This document shows positions 21,716-35,100 of a stretch of 64,000 nucleotides of DNA, in pieces. How positions within the stretch are numbered: the first letter of the stretch is position 1; each line of letters opens with the position of its first letter. Source of the stretch: Hirsutella rhossiliensis (taxonomy: Eukaryota; Ascomycota; Sordariomycetes; Hypocreales; Ophiocordycipitaceae); contig NW_025408680.1 of NCBI RefSeq assembly GCF_020360975.1, forward strand, positions 1,798,001-1,862,000, given 5' to 3'. Position numbers and translations under genes: made by a program. Under the pieces are notes generated by a model. The model was not told where the DNA came from and did no database searches. It saw only the letters and a program-made list of their open reading frames with translations.

Positions 21716-22289
21716 AGTAAAAAGTATCTATACTTTATTAATCTATTAGTAATAATAAATATACTATCGTACTTAACGTTAGTTATAAGTTCTTTTAACT
21801 ATAGTAGTTTTATAATATAGTCGAAAGCTATTAAATCCTATAGTTTTTCTAGTACTAGTAGCGGTTATAATTCTTTATATAGTTTATATCTTTTAGCTTT
21901 ACTTTATATATAAAGTTTATATTCTTTAATAACTTATTATACTACTTTTTTAAGCTATAAGAAGTTATATTATTATTTAATCTATTTTATTATTCTTTAG
22001 ATTCCTTAGTATCTATATATTAGATATTTATATATATCTTATATAACTTTATCTTATAATTCTAATAGTATCTAGATTTTATTTTTATATATTAAAACTT
22101 TTAAATATCCTATATTATATCTATTTAGTACTTTATATTCTTTTATTTATTTTAGGATCTTTTAATAAGTCGAGTTATTAGGTTATACTTTAAATATTAT
22201 ATTTAGCTATTATTATTAGTAGTTCCTATTTTCGTTGATTTCTAGGAGCTATCCTTTTACTATAAGTACTTTTATATTATAGTTACTTC

Positions 22290-22545
22290 GTCGACTAAGG
22301 GTATTAGCTCGACCGTTTTCTATTCTTTTTTTATAGATTATTTTATAGTTAAATTCTAATAAGTATTCGGCCTATTAGATCTATCGTCCGTTTAACTATT
22401 ATATTATTATAAAGTATAAGATATTCTTATAGTCTATATAGACCTTAACTTTTTATTTACTTTTAAGAAGGTAGTATCGAAATTCCTTAAAAGCTTAAAT
22501 AACTATAAGGAATTCTTTATCGTAGATAAGGTAATTAAGTTCTAT
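22290..22545 (-). pseudogene. Gypsy RNase H block, RIP-degraded
   Basis: The minus strand reads LNYLIYDKEFLIVI-stop-AFKEFRYYLL, then YIDYKN and AEYLLEFNYKIIYKK, ENGRANTLSR. These correspond to the YPIYDKELLAIV, TDHKNL and ADTLSR landmarks of Ty3/Gypsy RNase H. Stops and His-to-Tyr changes are of C-to-T type. Confidence 0.82.
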
Positions 22546-22819
22546 ATTATATAGCTTCTTTAAGTAGAATATAATTAGTTATAGTCTTCCTTTATTATCT
22601 TTTTATCTAATTTATACTCCTAAAGTAAAGTTTAATATATTAGTTTTAAGTTCGATTTATTATTTTAGATTAAAGGTAGTTAAGATTAGTTCTTATATAA
22701 TTATAGTTTTAATATTTTCGAAAGCTTTATTCCTATATATAGAACTTACTTTTCTTTAGTTTAACTAATAACTTTATATTTTAAAGTATATAAAGTACCT
22801 TATAGATATATTCTTTATA

Positions 22820-23075
22820 TTCTTTTAAGGTATCTAAGAAGATTAAGATATTATCTAAGTATACTACTATAAAGATATCTAAGTATTTATATAGGATATT
22901 ATTAATTATCTATTAAAAGGTAGCTAGTATATTTATAAGTTTAAATAGTATTACTAGATATTTAAATAGTCTAAATTTCGTTTTAAAGGCTATTATTTAT
23001 TTATATCCTTTTTTTATATATATTAAGTTATAGGCGCTTTTAAGATCGAAGGCTATAAACTATTTTTTACTATAT
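22820..23075 (-). pseudogene. Gypsy reverse transcriptase core, RIP-degraded
   Basis: The minus strand reads DLKSAYNL-like, then IAFKTKFRLFKYLVILFKLI and YLDIFIVVYLDNILIFLDTL. This is the Gypsy pattern YLVMPFGLTNAPATF ... VVYLDDILIFS after C-to-T and G-to-A changes. The second catalytic Asp has become Asn. Confidence 0.85.
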
Positions 23076-25794
23076 AGTCGATCTTATAGTTCCGATATAA
23101 GTAGTAATAGTATTTAGTCTTTTATTATAATATTATTTAAGCGTCTATAGTTAATAACTAGTTATAGCTTACCGTTTTTCTTTAAAATAAATATAACTAG
23201 GTAGCTTACTTTAGATATTAACGTTTATATATATCCCTTTTATAGATTCTTATTAAGGTAGTTATATAGCGTTTATAGTTACTTTTTATTTAGGTTATAA
23301 ATCTTATAAAACTTTAGCGTTATTCTATCCTTAAGATAAATTTTATAGTCCTATTAGCTATATTTAAGTAACCCTATCTTAAGTTCTTCCTTAAAGAGTT
23401 TATTATATTTTCGGTATTTTTATAGGATATTCTTTATTCTTTCTTATAGGCTTTATTCTTTCTTTTAAGAGCTAGTTTCCCTTAACTTAAGCTCTTTATT
23501 AATTTATTTAAGGTCTTTTCTTAAAGTAGTAATAACTCTTTAGATCTTTATATTATATCCTTTATTTTATTTATATTAGATACTAGGTTATATAGCCGTA
23601 TTAGTTAGTATATAGGTCTTATTAGTCGATTTTATTATATCCGTTAGTTTAGTTACTATTTTTATTTATATCGCTAAAGCTTATAATAATTTACTTAAAC
23701 GGTTATCCCTTTTATTTTATTTAGTAGCTAAATTATCGTAAAATTTTACCTTCTTTTAAATCTATTAATCCTAGAAACTTATATCTTCGTCTTAATATAC
23801 CTAGCTAGTTTTCTAGTTAATTAGTAGGTTGCTCTCTTATAGCTATAAAAGCCTTAATATAAGGTCGTATTTTTTAATATCTATAATATTAAAGTTAACT
23901 TATTTATTATAGCCCTAGATATTAATATTAAGGTAATTAATCTCTATATTAATAATTCTATTATTATAGTTAAAGGCCTCTCCTTTAATATTTATAAGTT
24001 TATATAGATCTTTCTTATATCTTTATATAAGTTAGTAATAATTAATAACTCTAAGTAAAACGTAATTACCTATCGCGCTATAGTTTAAAAGTATATACGC
24101 GTAATATCTTATAATTTAGATATCTAATACTATTTAGTTACTATAGCTTACCGTTACTATATATAAGGTCCTTAGATCTTATTATATTATACTAGTCTAT
24201 AGCCCTTTTATAGATAGTATACCTTGTTTTTTACTTAGTCCTTATTTATTTTATTTAGGTATTCTTCTTTTATTTATTATTAATATTATTTCTTTATATT
24301 TTTATCGCGTAGTATTATATTAGGGCTTAAGAGACTAATTTCTTATAGCTAATTAAAGATTTCTTATTTCTTAACGCTATATTATTTATATTATACTACT
24401 TTATAGTTAATTATATACTATACTTTATAATTCTATTTATTTTTATACTAAAGGTTAAGTTTTCGTTTAGTATCTTTCTATTTTTTATATAGCGTTTTTA
24501 TATCGATTTTTCCCTAGTCGAATATAGCTTATAGCCTTTATATATACTACTAATAATCTTTTAATATACCGTTATATTATTTATACTATACTTATACTTT
24601 TTTATATTCGTAAACTTTATAGTTTAAGTATATATATTCGTTATAATCTTCTTTATTATATTTAACTTATTATATAAGTCTTTAAAAGATTAAGGGTTTA
24701 AATACCTTAAAGTAAGTAGCGTTATACTATTCCTTTATTTTAGTATATTTATAGATTTTATATATCTTTAAAAGATATCTCGTTAATAAACTATAATTAT
24801 CGCGGTATTTAAGTAGTATACTATAATTAGGTTCTAATAATATAACTTAGTCGTTTAGGTAGCGTTAATCGATTTTCTAATAGTTTAGTTCTATACTTAG
24901 GTAGGGTTTCGAAAGTACTTATCTTTTAAACTTAACTAAGAAAGCGCTATATTATACCTTTATCTAAAAGTATATTATATAATCTAGGTAAACGTATAAT
25001 ATCTATAAAATATACTTATAGTACTTATAAGTAAGTAGTATTTATAGATTATCTTTAAATTCTCCTTATAGTTATTATTCTTATTATAGAGCTATAAAGG
25101 TATTAACTATAGCGATAGCTATAACGTAGTCTCCTTTATATAGTACTAGTTAATATCGAATTAATATAGCTTATTAGTTTTCTATAAGAATTTAAGGTAT
25201 TTATTAAGTTTTAATTTTAAGTATTTCTTTAAATTCTTTAAAGTATAAAGCGTATTCTCTAATTATAGTATTTTCCCTTAATAGTAAGGGTAGTAGTATA
25301 AGTTCGTTCTCGTCTTCTTTATTTCTCTAAGTATTTCTTATTCTTTAAAGCTTATATTATCGATACTTTATTATTCCTTTTTAGGTTATTATCTAAGTTT
25401 CGTAAGTATAAGGGCTATATTTATATCTTTTTTATTATATTATTTATAGACTACCTATTATTATTATTAATTTTTATTTTATATATCTTCCTAGAATTAT
25501 TTACCGTTCTTCTTAATCTAGTCTTAAGAGACTCCTTTAAGATAGGGGTGTTTTAGTTCTATAAATTTAACTTATTTCTATATTTTAGGATCCCTTTATT
25601 ATATTATTATAAAGGTTTTCTTTAGTAGCTTTAAGAACTATCTAGTACTATTTTTATCGCTTAAGTATACTATATATTTATCGTTATAGTATATAGTCTA
25701 ACTAAGGAGTTTATACTTTAGTTTTTATTTATTAGTAGCGTTTAAGTATCTCTTACCTTCTAGGGCTAAGGCCTAGTAGATTTTCTTTTCCTTA

Positions 25795-25895
25795 TAGGGT
25801 TATTTATATTCCTTAGAGTAATATCTAAGTTTTTTATAGTTAAAATACTTTCCTTTACCTTTCTATATTATACTTAAATCTATTAGTCTAGGATT
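25795..25895 (-). pseudogene. Gypsy gag zinc knuckle, RIP-degraded
   Basis: The minus strand reads IDLSIIQKGKGKYFNYKKLR followed by YYSKEYK, the remains of PMDL...KCFNCGKLGHYSREC in which Cys and His codons have become Tyr codons (TGY to TAY, CAY to TAY), as RIP predicts. Confidence 0.7.
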
Positions 25896-27066
25896 TATTA
25901 TATATACTTAGGCTATTTATATTTCGCGCTTTTTCTTATAGTTAGCGCGTCGGCTAAAGTTATTTCTATAGGAAGGGTTCTAGTTTCCTCTTCCTTATTT
26001 TTTTTCTTAGCGTCGCGTATACTATCTATTATCGATTTATACTACTATAGTAATATAGTCTAAGAGGTTATTAGGTCGATTTTCCTTATAAAGCTTATCC
26101 TTAACTTCTTCTTTAAGCCTATTATAGAATTATAATATAAGAGGTTTATTATCTTAATTAAGCTTTAAAGTAACTTAACGGAACTTTATAGTATAATTTA
26201 ATACTAAGATCCTTTACTAAAGTTCTCGAAGTTTCTATTTAGCTTCTTATTCTTTATTAGTTATTTTAAATACCTTTATAATAGCTTCTTTAAATCCTTA
26301 GAAACTAATAAAGACTTTGTTTATCTTATTATCTCGTCGCGCTAGTTAGTTATTAAGAAAATCCCTTATAATAAGTCTAAACTAAGTAAGTACCGTTCTA
26401 GATAAATAATTTCCTATATAAAGTACCTTTTTAACTAGGTCTAAGAGTTTAGTAAGGTAAAACTAGTAGTAGGCCTTAAGTTAAGTAAGAAAGTCTTAAA
26501 GCGTGCTATAAGTACCGTCGAATAGTCCTAGCTATTTTAGTTTAACTACTTCTCTAAGGTCCCTAACTTATCTATTACCTCCTTTATTCTTAAGTAACTA
26601 TACCTTATATTAAAGGGTAGTAATCTCGCGTATTATATCCTAAGGTAATATAATAGCTCTAGAGTTAGTTAATCTAGCTTACTATATAGGTATATTAATA
26701 GTTATAATATTACTTAGAGTAACGTAGTATTATACTAAATAAGAGCTTTTAACGTATAACGACTAGTATTATTCCTAAGGGATAAACCTATTAAGGGGTT
26801 TATATTAGTAGATATAATAGGGCGTAGTCTAAGTAATAAGAAGTATATTACGTTAGTAATAAGTTAGAGGTTATAGACTATAGACTATAACTAAGTAATT
26901 AAAATTAAAGATAGAATTATAATAAAGATCTATATTAAAAGCTAGAGAGCTATTTATTTAAAGGAGTAAAAGTAGGTAGCTATATATACCTATAGAGACT
27001 ATCCTTAGATTATAGGCCTAGCTATAATCCTTAATATTAGATTATATAGAGCGTAGTAATCTTATT

Positions 27067-27071
27067 AATCT
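27067..27071 (+). repeat. Left target-site duplication of the Copia element (AATCT)
   Basis: AATCT directly before the left LTR; the same five bases follow the right LTR at 32,168-32,172. Confidence 0.9.
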
Positions 27072-27342
27072 TGTCACACATAGGATATCAGCCTCCAACA
27101 GTCTGACCCCCTATTCGCACAGTCCGTTTCCACATTTCCCCACAGAAACTTCTAGGAGGCATCATCAACGCATCAGTGGCTTCCAGATGATCCGATCAGA
27201 TGCTTCCATTCACTACCATTCCCTTCCATTCTCATATTCAGGCAGTCTATAAAGATCTCGCCTCTTTCCCACCTTAGATAGCAGAATCAAGAGTCTTCCA
27301 GTCCCTGATCTTTATGCCCACTTGCTCATCCTCCGTGCGATA
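27072..27342 (+). repeat. Left LTR of Copia element
   Basis: 271 bp, beginning TGTCACACATAGG and ending CCGTGCGATA. Read base by base it is the same as the right LTR. It ends in TA rather than the usual CA. Confidence 0.93.
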
Positions 27343-27353
27343 GTTATGAGCCC
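27343..27353 (+). promoter_or_regulatory. Primer-binding site (initiator tRNA-Met half-molecule type)
   Basis: GTTATGAGCCC directly after the LTR is complementary to the anticodon-loop region of initiator tRNA-Met (GGGCTCATAAC). Some Copia elements prime from an internal or half tRNA-iMet in this way. Confidence 0.65.
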
Positions 27354-27414
27354 GGTCTGCCATTGACTGGGTATCTTATTCTCGTTCATTCCGCTGCGCA
27401 GAATAGCTTCCACA

Positions 27415-30400
27415 ATGAGCTCAGCTCTAGATCTTGATGGCTCTTCCAAGGGCACCGTGCTCAACGGCCCTTGCGACTGGAAACAATGGATTTCTATCAT
27501 CAAGAAATTCGCCACGTCCCACAGTCTTTGGGACTTTCTGGACCCTGCCGTCAAGGAGGGTAAGCCGGTTCTTCAGCAGCCAGTTGAACCAACATTCCGA
27601 CAAATCAACCACGAAGCATCTGATCTCGTGGATCTGACCTCGGAGGAATTTCGCCGTCTCGAATTCCTCCACACCCAATACCGCTCGAAGCTTCAAGGGT
27701 ATAGGGATCAAGTGAAGGCACTCGCCAGCCTTCAACAACACATCGTCAAGACCATCGGCAACTACTACAGCACCATTGCCGAGGAACACGACGTTGCAAA
27801 GCAACTTGCCTTGCTTCAGGCTCGTGTGGCCCCAACCGACTGGGCACTCGAGAGGAAGTTGTTCAGCGTTATCGTTCCACCCTTCAGTCGCCAAACAGGA
27901 CCAAGATCGAAGCTTGGGTCACCCAATGGCAGAAAGTCCTCACTGAGGCAAAGCAATTAGGGCTTCCTGATGTCCAGGACCTTCGCCCTACCCAAGATTT
28001 CCTACAGGCTGTTTCGTCCATCAACGCCCCATTCACAGACTATTGGGTCAACAAAATGGAAGACGAGGCCGTATTCGGCAAGCCTGATTGGAAGACGGAC
28101 TTCCCGGACGGCATTAAGATCAGTGAGATCTTTGAACGAGCTCACCGAATCAAGGCCGCCAACAACAGCAAAGGATCATTCGGAGCTGCCTTCCAAGGCA
28201 AGGAGAGAAATCGGAGAGGAAAGAGGACAAGCCTAAGTGGTCTTCAAGCAAGAACGCTGATGGTGTTCCTATGTGTGTCTGCGGAGAATATCACCGCTTC
28301 GTAGATTGCTTCTATCTCATCAAATCAGCTCGGCCTGATGGCTGGACTCCTGATCAGAAGGTTGAGAAGAAGATCAAGGAAATCCTCGACTCCAATCCAT
28401 GGGCAAAGAAGATGACGGAGAAAGCACAAGACTTCAAGAAGAAGGAAATGGAGAAATCGTCCGACTCCTCCGTTAAAGGCACAGCGTTTGCCGGTCTTCT
28501 ACCAGCTCCTGACAACACACCGCCTCCTCAACACCTCCATCAACCAGTTTCTCGACGGGAAAGGCAGTCTACCCGCCGTATGACTCCTTTATCCTTGATT
28601 CCGGATCGGACTTTCACATTTGCAACAACCGATCCTGTTTTCTTGACTACACCGCCCTTGCAGAGCCAAAAGAGCTCTTTGCAGGCGATAGTCAACTTCA
28701 GATCCTTGGCTACGGCACAGTCCGTATGAAGCTTGAAGAAGGAGGACTTTTTCAGCTCAACGAAGTTGCCTTCGTGCCAAAATTCCACACCAACATCGCA
28801 TCCTCGACCGCTTTCTTGCGAAGGGATACAACTGGAATCCACTATCTGGACGCGTCTCTAAAGACGATCAGATTATATTTCATACGAAACGCCGCTTTCG
28901 TCAACCGGTCATCGAGTTCAACCCGATTAAGGAGGACTCTCACGCCTCCAACTTCACATCTTCATCTGCACCTCGCGCAGTGAAAACAGCAGATGCTACG
29001 CTTTGGCATAAGCGCCTAGGCCACTTGAACGCTCAAGCCCTAGAGCGTCTTGTTGAGAACACGACGGGTTCGAAGATCAAAGGCCCAGTTACCATCGATT
29101 GCACCGCGTGTTCCCTTGGGAAGGGAAAGAAGGTCGTCTCTCGCCGAACCCCTCAAAACCGAGCCCCCAGACCATTCTGGAGAATCTACGTTGATATCTT
29201 CAGTATGAACACCTCATTCAACGGCAAGGAAGCTGTTCTTCTTATCAAAGATGAATTTACAAGCATGATCTTCATCTACCTTCTGAATGACGCGACACAA
29301 GGGTCCGTTATGACTGCTTTGAGAAACCATGAGGCAATGATTCAACGCCAATGGAATCTCAATATTTGCATTATCCACCGTGATAACGATCGTTCTCTTC
29401 AGAGTGCGTATGAGAGCTGGACCGATCTGGGGTAATATCTGCCCAGGCCAGAACAATGGGAATTGATGCCAATTTACCATCTGATCTTTGGCCAGAGACT
29501 TGGAAAGCAGCAGTGTTTTTGCACAACAGATCGCCCATGCAGAACCACAGCTTCCGAACGCCTTTCCAGCTGCTTCATCAGTGGCTGCGAGACAACAACA
29601 GAGACATAGGCTACCAGCAAGACCAGCCTGACATCACGTTTCTCAAGGCATACGGCTGCAGAGCCTATCCTTGACACCCCAGGCCCTTCAGAACAGACAG
29701 AAGAAGGACCTAAAGACCGACCTCACACAGAAATCGGTTATCTCGTTGGATATGATTCCACGAACATTTTCAGGATCTGGATTCCGTCCACATCAGAAGT
29801 CCGAAGGGTCCGAGATGTGACCTTCAATGAAAGCATCTTCTATGACGGAAATGATCAGCCACCAGAACCTATCCGCCGCGCGTGGAAGTACAGCTTCCAG
29901 CCCACATCGAGGACGAGTCGGATTACGAGGAAATCCCCTCAAATCGATGAACCTGAACCTGACCCCGTTGAGCAATCTCCCTCAACCTCAGACCAAGGAG
30001 ACGCCACCACGATTGTGGTACAACCCGAACCATCTGATCATGAGGACTCGGATGATCAGGATGAGTTTCATGACATTCAGCACCCATATCCGACACCGGA
30101 CCCCGGTCCGAGTGACTCTCAGCCACGGCGCTCAGCCCGCACTCCAAAGCCTCGCAAGCTCAGTGCTTTTTCGACCAACACTAAGGGTCAATTCCACAGC
30201 TCTTTCTTTCTCGGCAGAGAAGAAAACTTCACAGACGACACCTTCCTCCCGAACCTACGACGTATAAGGAACTTCGCACCCACAGATTTGGTCCTCAGTT
30301 CAGAGAAGGAGCCCACGCCGAGTGGAAAGCACTCCAACAGAGAGGAACCTTCAGAGCGGTCCCAGAGACCAGGTCACGGGCAAGCTTTTGCCACTTACCT

Positions 30401-31845
30401 GGGTCTTTAAGTATAAGTTCGACAAGCATGGCTTTCTTACAAAGTTCAAAGCCCGTCTTTGTGTTCGAGGAGATCTTCAACAGCTGGGTGACAAGGACAC
30501 CTATGCAGCAACCCTTGCAGGACGTTCTTTCCGGATTCTCATGGCCATCACCGCCAAATTCGACCTTGAGACCCGACAGCTCGACGCAGTTAATGCCTTC
30601 ACAAACGCCCTCTTAGAAGACGACGAGGAGGTCTATGTAGCCTTCCCAGACGGATACTACAGACAGGGATGGGCTCTTCGCCTCATGCGAGCCCTCTATG
30701 GCCTCCGACGGTCCCCTCTTCTTTGGCAGAAGGAACTCACTGCTGCATTCAGAGAGCTTGGTCTTACACAGTGTCCCGACGAACCCTGCATCTTCCAGAA
30801 CGACTGGCTCACTGTTTTCTTCTTCGTTGACGATATTGTTTTCCTCTATCGCAAGGAAAACGAGGACGCAGCTGATGAGATGGTTGCAGCCCTCAAGAGG
30901 AAGTACGCGATGACAGACCAAGGGAATTACAATGGTTCCTTGGTATCAGAGTCCTGCGTGACAGACCCAACAGGAAGCTTTGGCTATGCCAAGACTCCTA
31001 CATTGAAATGATGGTTCAACGGTTCGACCTTCAACGGCGTGACCACTTCAGAGGAGCCCTTTCCCGTGCAACGAAGTCCAGCCGCACACAGGGCAGGCTT
31101 CTCCAGACCAAATTCAGCTATACCAGAGCAAAGTTGGATCACTGAACTACGCCGCAGCTATCACCCGCTCGGACATAGCCAAGCCAGCGTCTAAACTAGC
31201 TGAATTCCTCAACAACCCTTCCGAGCATCACTCCAAGCTCGCAGACCATCTGATCGAGTACCTTTACGCCACTAGGTATCTCGCCATCCAGTTTTCAGGA
31301 AAACCCTGCCTCGACGAGGATGTTGTTCCTCAGCTCCACGCTCAACATCATAGCGATTTCCAAAGCGCATCCGACGCTGCTTTCGCTGATAATAAAGAGA
31401 CTCGCAAGTCATCCCAGGGTTCAATCCTTACCCTCTTCGGTGGCCCTATTGCTTGGAAAGCCGGTAAACAGGATACAGTCACCACTTCTTCCACAGAAGC
31501 TGAATTGCTTGCTCTCACGCACGGCAAAGGAGACTATTGCAACCTTCCGTCTCTTTGAGCAGCTCTCTTAAGCTTGATGGAATTCCGACGATCCAATGTG
31601 ACAACCTTCAAACCATTCGTCTTGTTACACAGGATATTCCACGCCTCCGCACAGCCCTTCGTCACGTTGACATCCACACCTGTTGGGCTAGGCAGGCATT
31701 TGAGAAAGGCCTCTATAAGCTCACTTATACGCCTACTTCCCAGATGATTGCAGACGGCCTCACCAAAGCTCTGCCAGGCCAGAAATTTGCTACTTTCGTC
31801 AAACAACTCGGTCTCGTCGATATCTCTACGTTGCTAGGGATCTAG
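27415..31845 (+). pseudogene. Copia gag-pol, multiple frame changes and an integrase deletion
   Basis: The start is the ATG at 27,415. Gag (to about 28,540) has a CVCGEYHRFVDC knuckle. The protease motif is ILDSGSDFHIC (28,595). The integrase zinc region is LWHKRLGHLNAQAL (29,000) and its core is WRIYVDIFSMNTSF with IIHRDNDRSLQSAY. RT has LPLTWVFKYKFDKHGFLTKF, QLDAVNAFTNALL, ALYGLRRSPLLWQ and FFVDDIVFLY (30,380-30,850). RNase H ends with ADGLTKALPGQKF, stop 31,845. The frame changes near 27,843 (GGG), 28,220, 28,550, 28,900, 29,440, 29,670, 30,360 and 30,940, with stops further on. At about 29,435 some 20-30 residues expected to carry the integrase catalytic Glu are missing. This copy cannot be autonomous as read. 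Confidence 0.88.
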
Positions 31846-31883
31846 TTTCTTTCTTCAGTTTGCACTGCCCACTAGCCAGCACA

Positions 31884-31896
31884 ACCTGGGGGGGTA
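31884..31896 (+). promoter_or_regulatory. Polypurine tract of Copia element
   Basis: A G-run (CCTGGGGGGG) directly before the right LTR, the expected plus-strand priming site. Confidence 0.6.
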
Positions 31897-32167
31897 TGTC
31901 ACACATAGGATATCAGCCTCCAACAGTCTGACCCCCTATTCGCACAGTCCGTTTCCACATTTCCCCACAGAAACTTCTAGGAGGCATCATCAACGCATCA
32001 GTGGCTTCCAGATGATCCGATCAGATGCTTCCATTCACTACCATTCCCTTCCATTCTCATATTCAGGCAGTCTATAAAGATCTCGCCTCTTTCCCACCTT
32101 AGATAGCAGAATCAAGAGTCTTCCAGTCCCTGATCTTTATGCCCACTTGCTCATCCTCCGTGCGATA
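31897..32167 (+). repeat. Right LTR of Copia element
   Basis: 271 bp, reads as identical to 27,072-27,342, followed by AATCT (32,168-32,172). Confidence 0.93.
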
Positions 32168-32172
32168 AATCT

Positions 32173-35100
32173 TAGATTACTTAGATCTCTATAATCCCCT
32201 TAATCCTATATCTATTAAATAGTTATACTAACTATTTATCCGTTAAACTATATTATATACTTAACGCGGTCGACTATTAGCGGCCTAGTAGCTATAGTCG
32301 TAATACGACCTCTATAGCTAGCTATATAATACCCTTAATTACTATACCCTCTATTACGCCTAATACGCCCTTTACTTACCTTAGGGCGATCTTTTCTACT
32401 AGTACTTATATCTCTTATATAAGCGCCTCGTTAACTACGGCGTAGTACTAGTAGCCCTTATTTATAAGGGCGGCGATAAGTAAGGAGTTATTAACTATAA
32501 CCTATATTAAAGTAAGCTCCTCTTTTATATAGGCGGATAATTCCTCTTTCTCCTTTGCTAGTATTAGTAATTAAGGCTCCGGAGCCTATCTTTACTCTAG
32601 AGCTACTCTTTTTCCTCTAGGCCTAAGGGAGCAGAGTCCTCTTTATCGTTTAAAGTAAAGAGCGGTTCTATCTTTACTACTTAAACTATTATAGGCCGCT
32701 TAGCTAAAAAGAAGGGGCATTTTAATATAAAGTATATAAACGCGCTATAACGTAAGTAGCGGCTATTAGCCTTTCTTTTTTTAATTTCCTTGCTTATTAC
32801 CTACTTCGCCCGCTACTTAGAGAGCGGGATAGTATAAAGAATATTTAATAATAACTTCCTACCGCGTTTAGCTCGGTCTATATAGGTAGCTAATATTAAG
32901 GTATCTCTATTAATTAATAGTTAGCTATTCTTCTTATAAAAGGGCGGTAATCCTATTACCGCTATATAGCGTGCGCTTATAAAGCTTTTAGAAATATAGC
33001 GTCTACTTATAGCCTTATACTACCTTTATTAACTAGCTTATATACTCGCTATAGTTAATAGGTATAATTATAAGGATAAGTAGCTCTTATAGGGCTAGCG
33101 TAATTAAGTTCTATAACTATATAAGCTTCGCGCTATCTTCTTATACTATAGTTCCCGCCGCTTATAAGAGCGTCTCTTTAAAGTTAAGGAAGAATTCGCT
33201 AAAGGTCTACCTATCCCTTTACTTAAGGGTCTATAGCTTATCCTACGCCTTCTCCTACTCCTATACGTTGCCGAACGTATATATAAGGTATTAAAAGAAG
33301 TCCTATAGGTCGCGTTTACCTCTAAGGCCGCCCTTATCTTAGAATCTAGAGATCTACTATATTTAAGGCTTTAGTAGCGTATAAAAAAGTAAATACTACG
33401 CTATATTATTATTAAGATTACGCTAAGGACTTAGCTAGAGGTATCTAGAACTTTAATATTAAATAAGAGGGAAAAACTAAAGTGCCTAAGGGAAAACCCT
33501 CCCTTCTTTTAGTATAGGTCTACCTTAAACGAGGTCGTAGTAGTAATATATAGGAAATTTACGCTAGCTACCGCGGGCTCTTCCTATAAAGTCGCGTTTT
33601 AGCGCGGGCCCTCTTAAGCTATAGCTACTACTATCTTAAGCGGCTACGGCCCGGGCTCGCTAGCCCGGGCCTAGGGTTATAGGTAGTAGTCTCTCTTTAA
33701 GGGCCTAACTCGCGGGCGCCTCTATTTACCCTAGCTCCCGCGTCGTAGCTATATAGCTATAGTTACGTTAGCTTATCGGTCTATTAGTTAGTAGGGCAGG
33801 TAATATCTAGTTACCGGGCCGGGCGCTAGTATAGGTCGCTCTTAGGTAGGGCTAGCTAATCGAAATTTAGTCGGCCGGCTCTACTAATCGTAAATCGGTT
33901 CCTATCTAGCTACGCGACTTCCTAATTAAGGGCGCGGCGGCTTATATTTACCTTCTATCTTATAGTTATTAATTACGCGCGCTTAGCTCGCGCCTATATA
34001 TACCTACCCTCCTCCCTTAGTCTTATATATACTTTCTCTTATCCCTTTATTATCTATCTCTTTTATAGGCCTAACTACTACCTCGCTTACCTTATTTCTA
34101 TAACTCTAAGTCTCTTTAGTACTATATCTAGTTCGCTTGTTATTACGTTATAATATTTAACTAAGAAGCCGACTTAGGTAGTAGCGGCTCGCTTTCTTTA
34201 AAACCCCCTCCTTATAAGAAAGTCGCTATAGTAGTAGGATTAAAGCGCTCTATCCTATACTTTATATATATTAGGCGTCTTACTAGTAAGCTTACTTATA
34301 AGTCCTTTACTAGCTATTAAAACTAATCTTATATATATTAATCTTAGCTTTATCTTAGGTCGGTCTTACCTTTAGTATTTTTATTAACTTTAATAGCTAT
34401 AAAGGCTAAAGCGTATATCGCTTACGCTAACTTTAATTAGTCTTATTACTAAGTAAGTAACCTTTTCCCGCTATAGTACTATCTAAGTTTAATATTAATC
34501 TATATTTTAGATTACCTTTAAAGGTAAGGAGGCCGCTAATACCCTCTACTAAGTATAGTCTAAGGTTAATAGCCCTTCCCTTATTAAGGGTTCGGTATAA
34601 GAGCGCCTTTATTATACTACTTTAAAAACTTATATTTACGCTAGTTAAAAGGCCCTTGCTACTAAGGGTAAGGGCGCATTAAGCGAGTCTACCCTTAGTT
34701 TAGCTATAGTTACTAAGAATATAAAGATACTTACGTTAGCTTTTACTTATTTTATAGATAATACTTACTATATATATAAGTCCTTAAAAAAGTACTTAAG
34801 TAAGTTTAGCGACGCTATTAAGACCTTAGCCTAGGTTAGGCCTAAGTTACTTTTAGTTACTTAAAAGACTCTTATAGTAGTTAACGATCTTATTAACTAT
34901 TTCTATCTTATTACTAGCGACGGCCTTAATATAAAAGATAGCGGTTTTAATCTTATTAGTCTTACTAAGCCTATTCTAGCCCTAGTTCCTATCGATAAGG
35001 GAAAGGGTAAAGGTAAGGGTAAGGCGGTAGCCGCGTATAAGGCCCTATCTAAGGCTAAGGCTAAGGTATCTATACCCGCGGCTATCGCGGAGCTAGCTTA

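Larger units (their letters stand above)
21716..27066 (-). mobile_element. RIP-mutated Ty3/Gypsy retrotransposon remnant
   Basis: Extremely TpA-rich with almost no CpA or TpG, while CpG is retained; this is the fungal RIP signature. On the minus strand degraded Gypsy coding blocks are still readable in the right order: a gag zinc-knuckle region (25,795-25,895), RT (22,820-23,075) and RNase H (22,290-22,545). Most Gln codons in these blocks have become stops. Less than 0.6 kb lies between RNase H and the 21,716 edge, too little for a full integrase, so the element seems truncated there. Its right part beyond about 26,000 is unassigned; LTRs were not identified. Confidence 0.82.
27072..32167 (+). 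mobile_element. Ty1/Copia LTR retrotransposon, 5.1 kb, recent, not RIP-mutated
   Basis: Two 271-bp LTRs, a 5-bp target duplication, a primer-binding site, gag, pol in Copia order (protease, integrase, RT, RNase H) and a polypurine tract. Base composition is normal, although the element sits inside a RIP-mutated block, so it arrived after that block was mutated. Confidence 0.95.
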
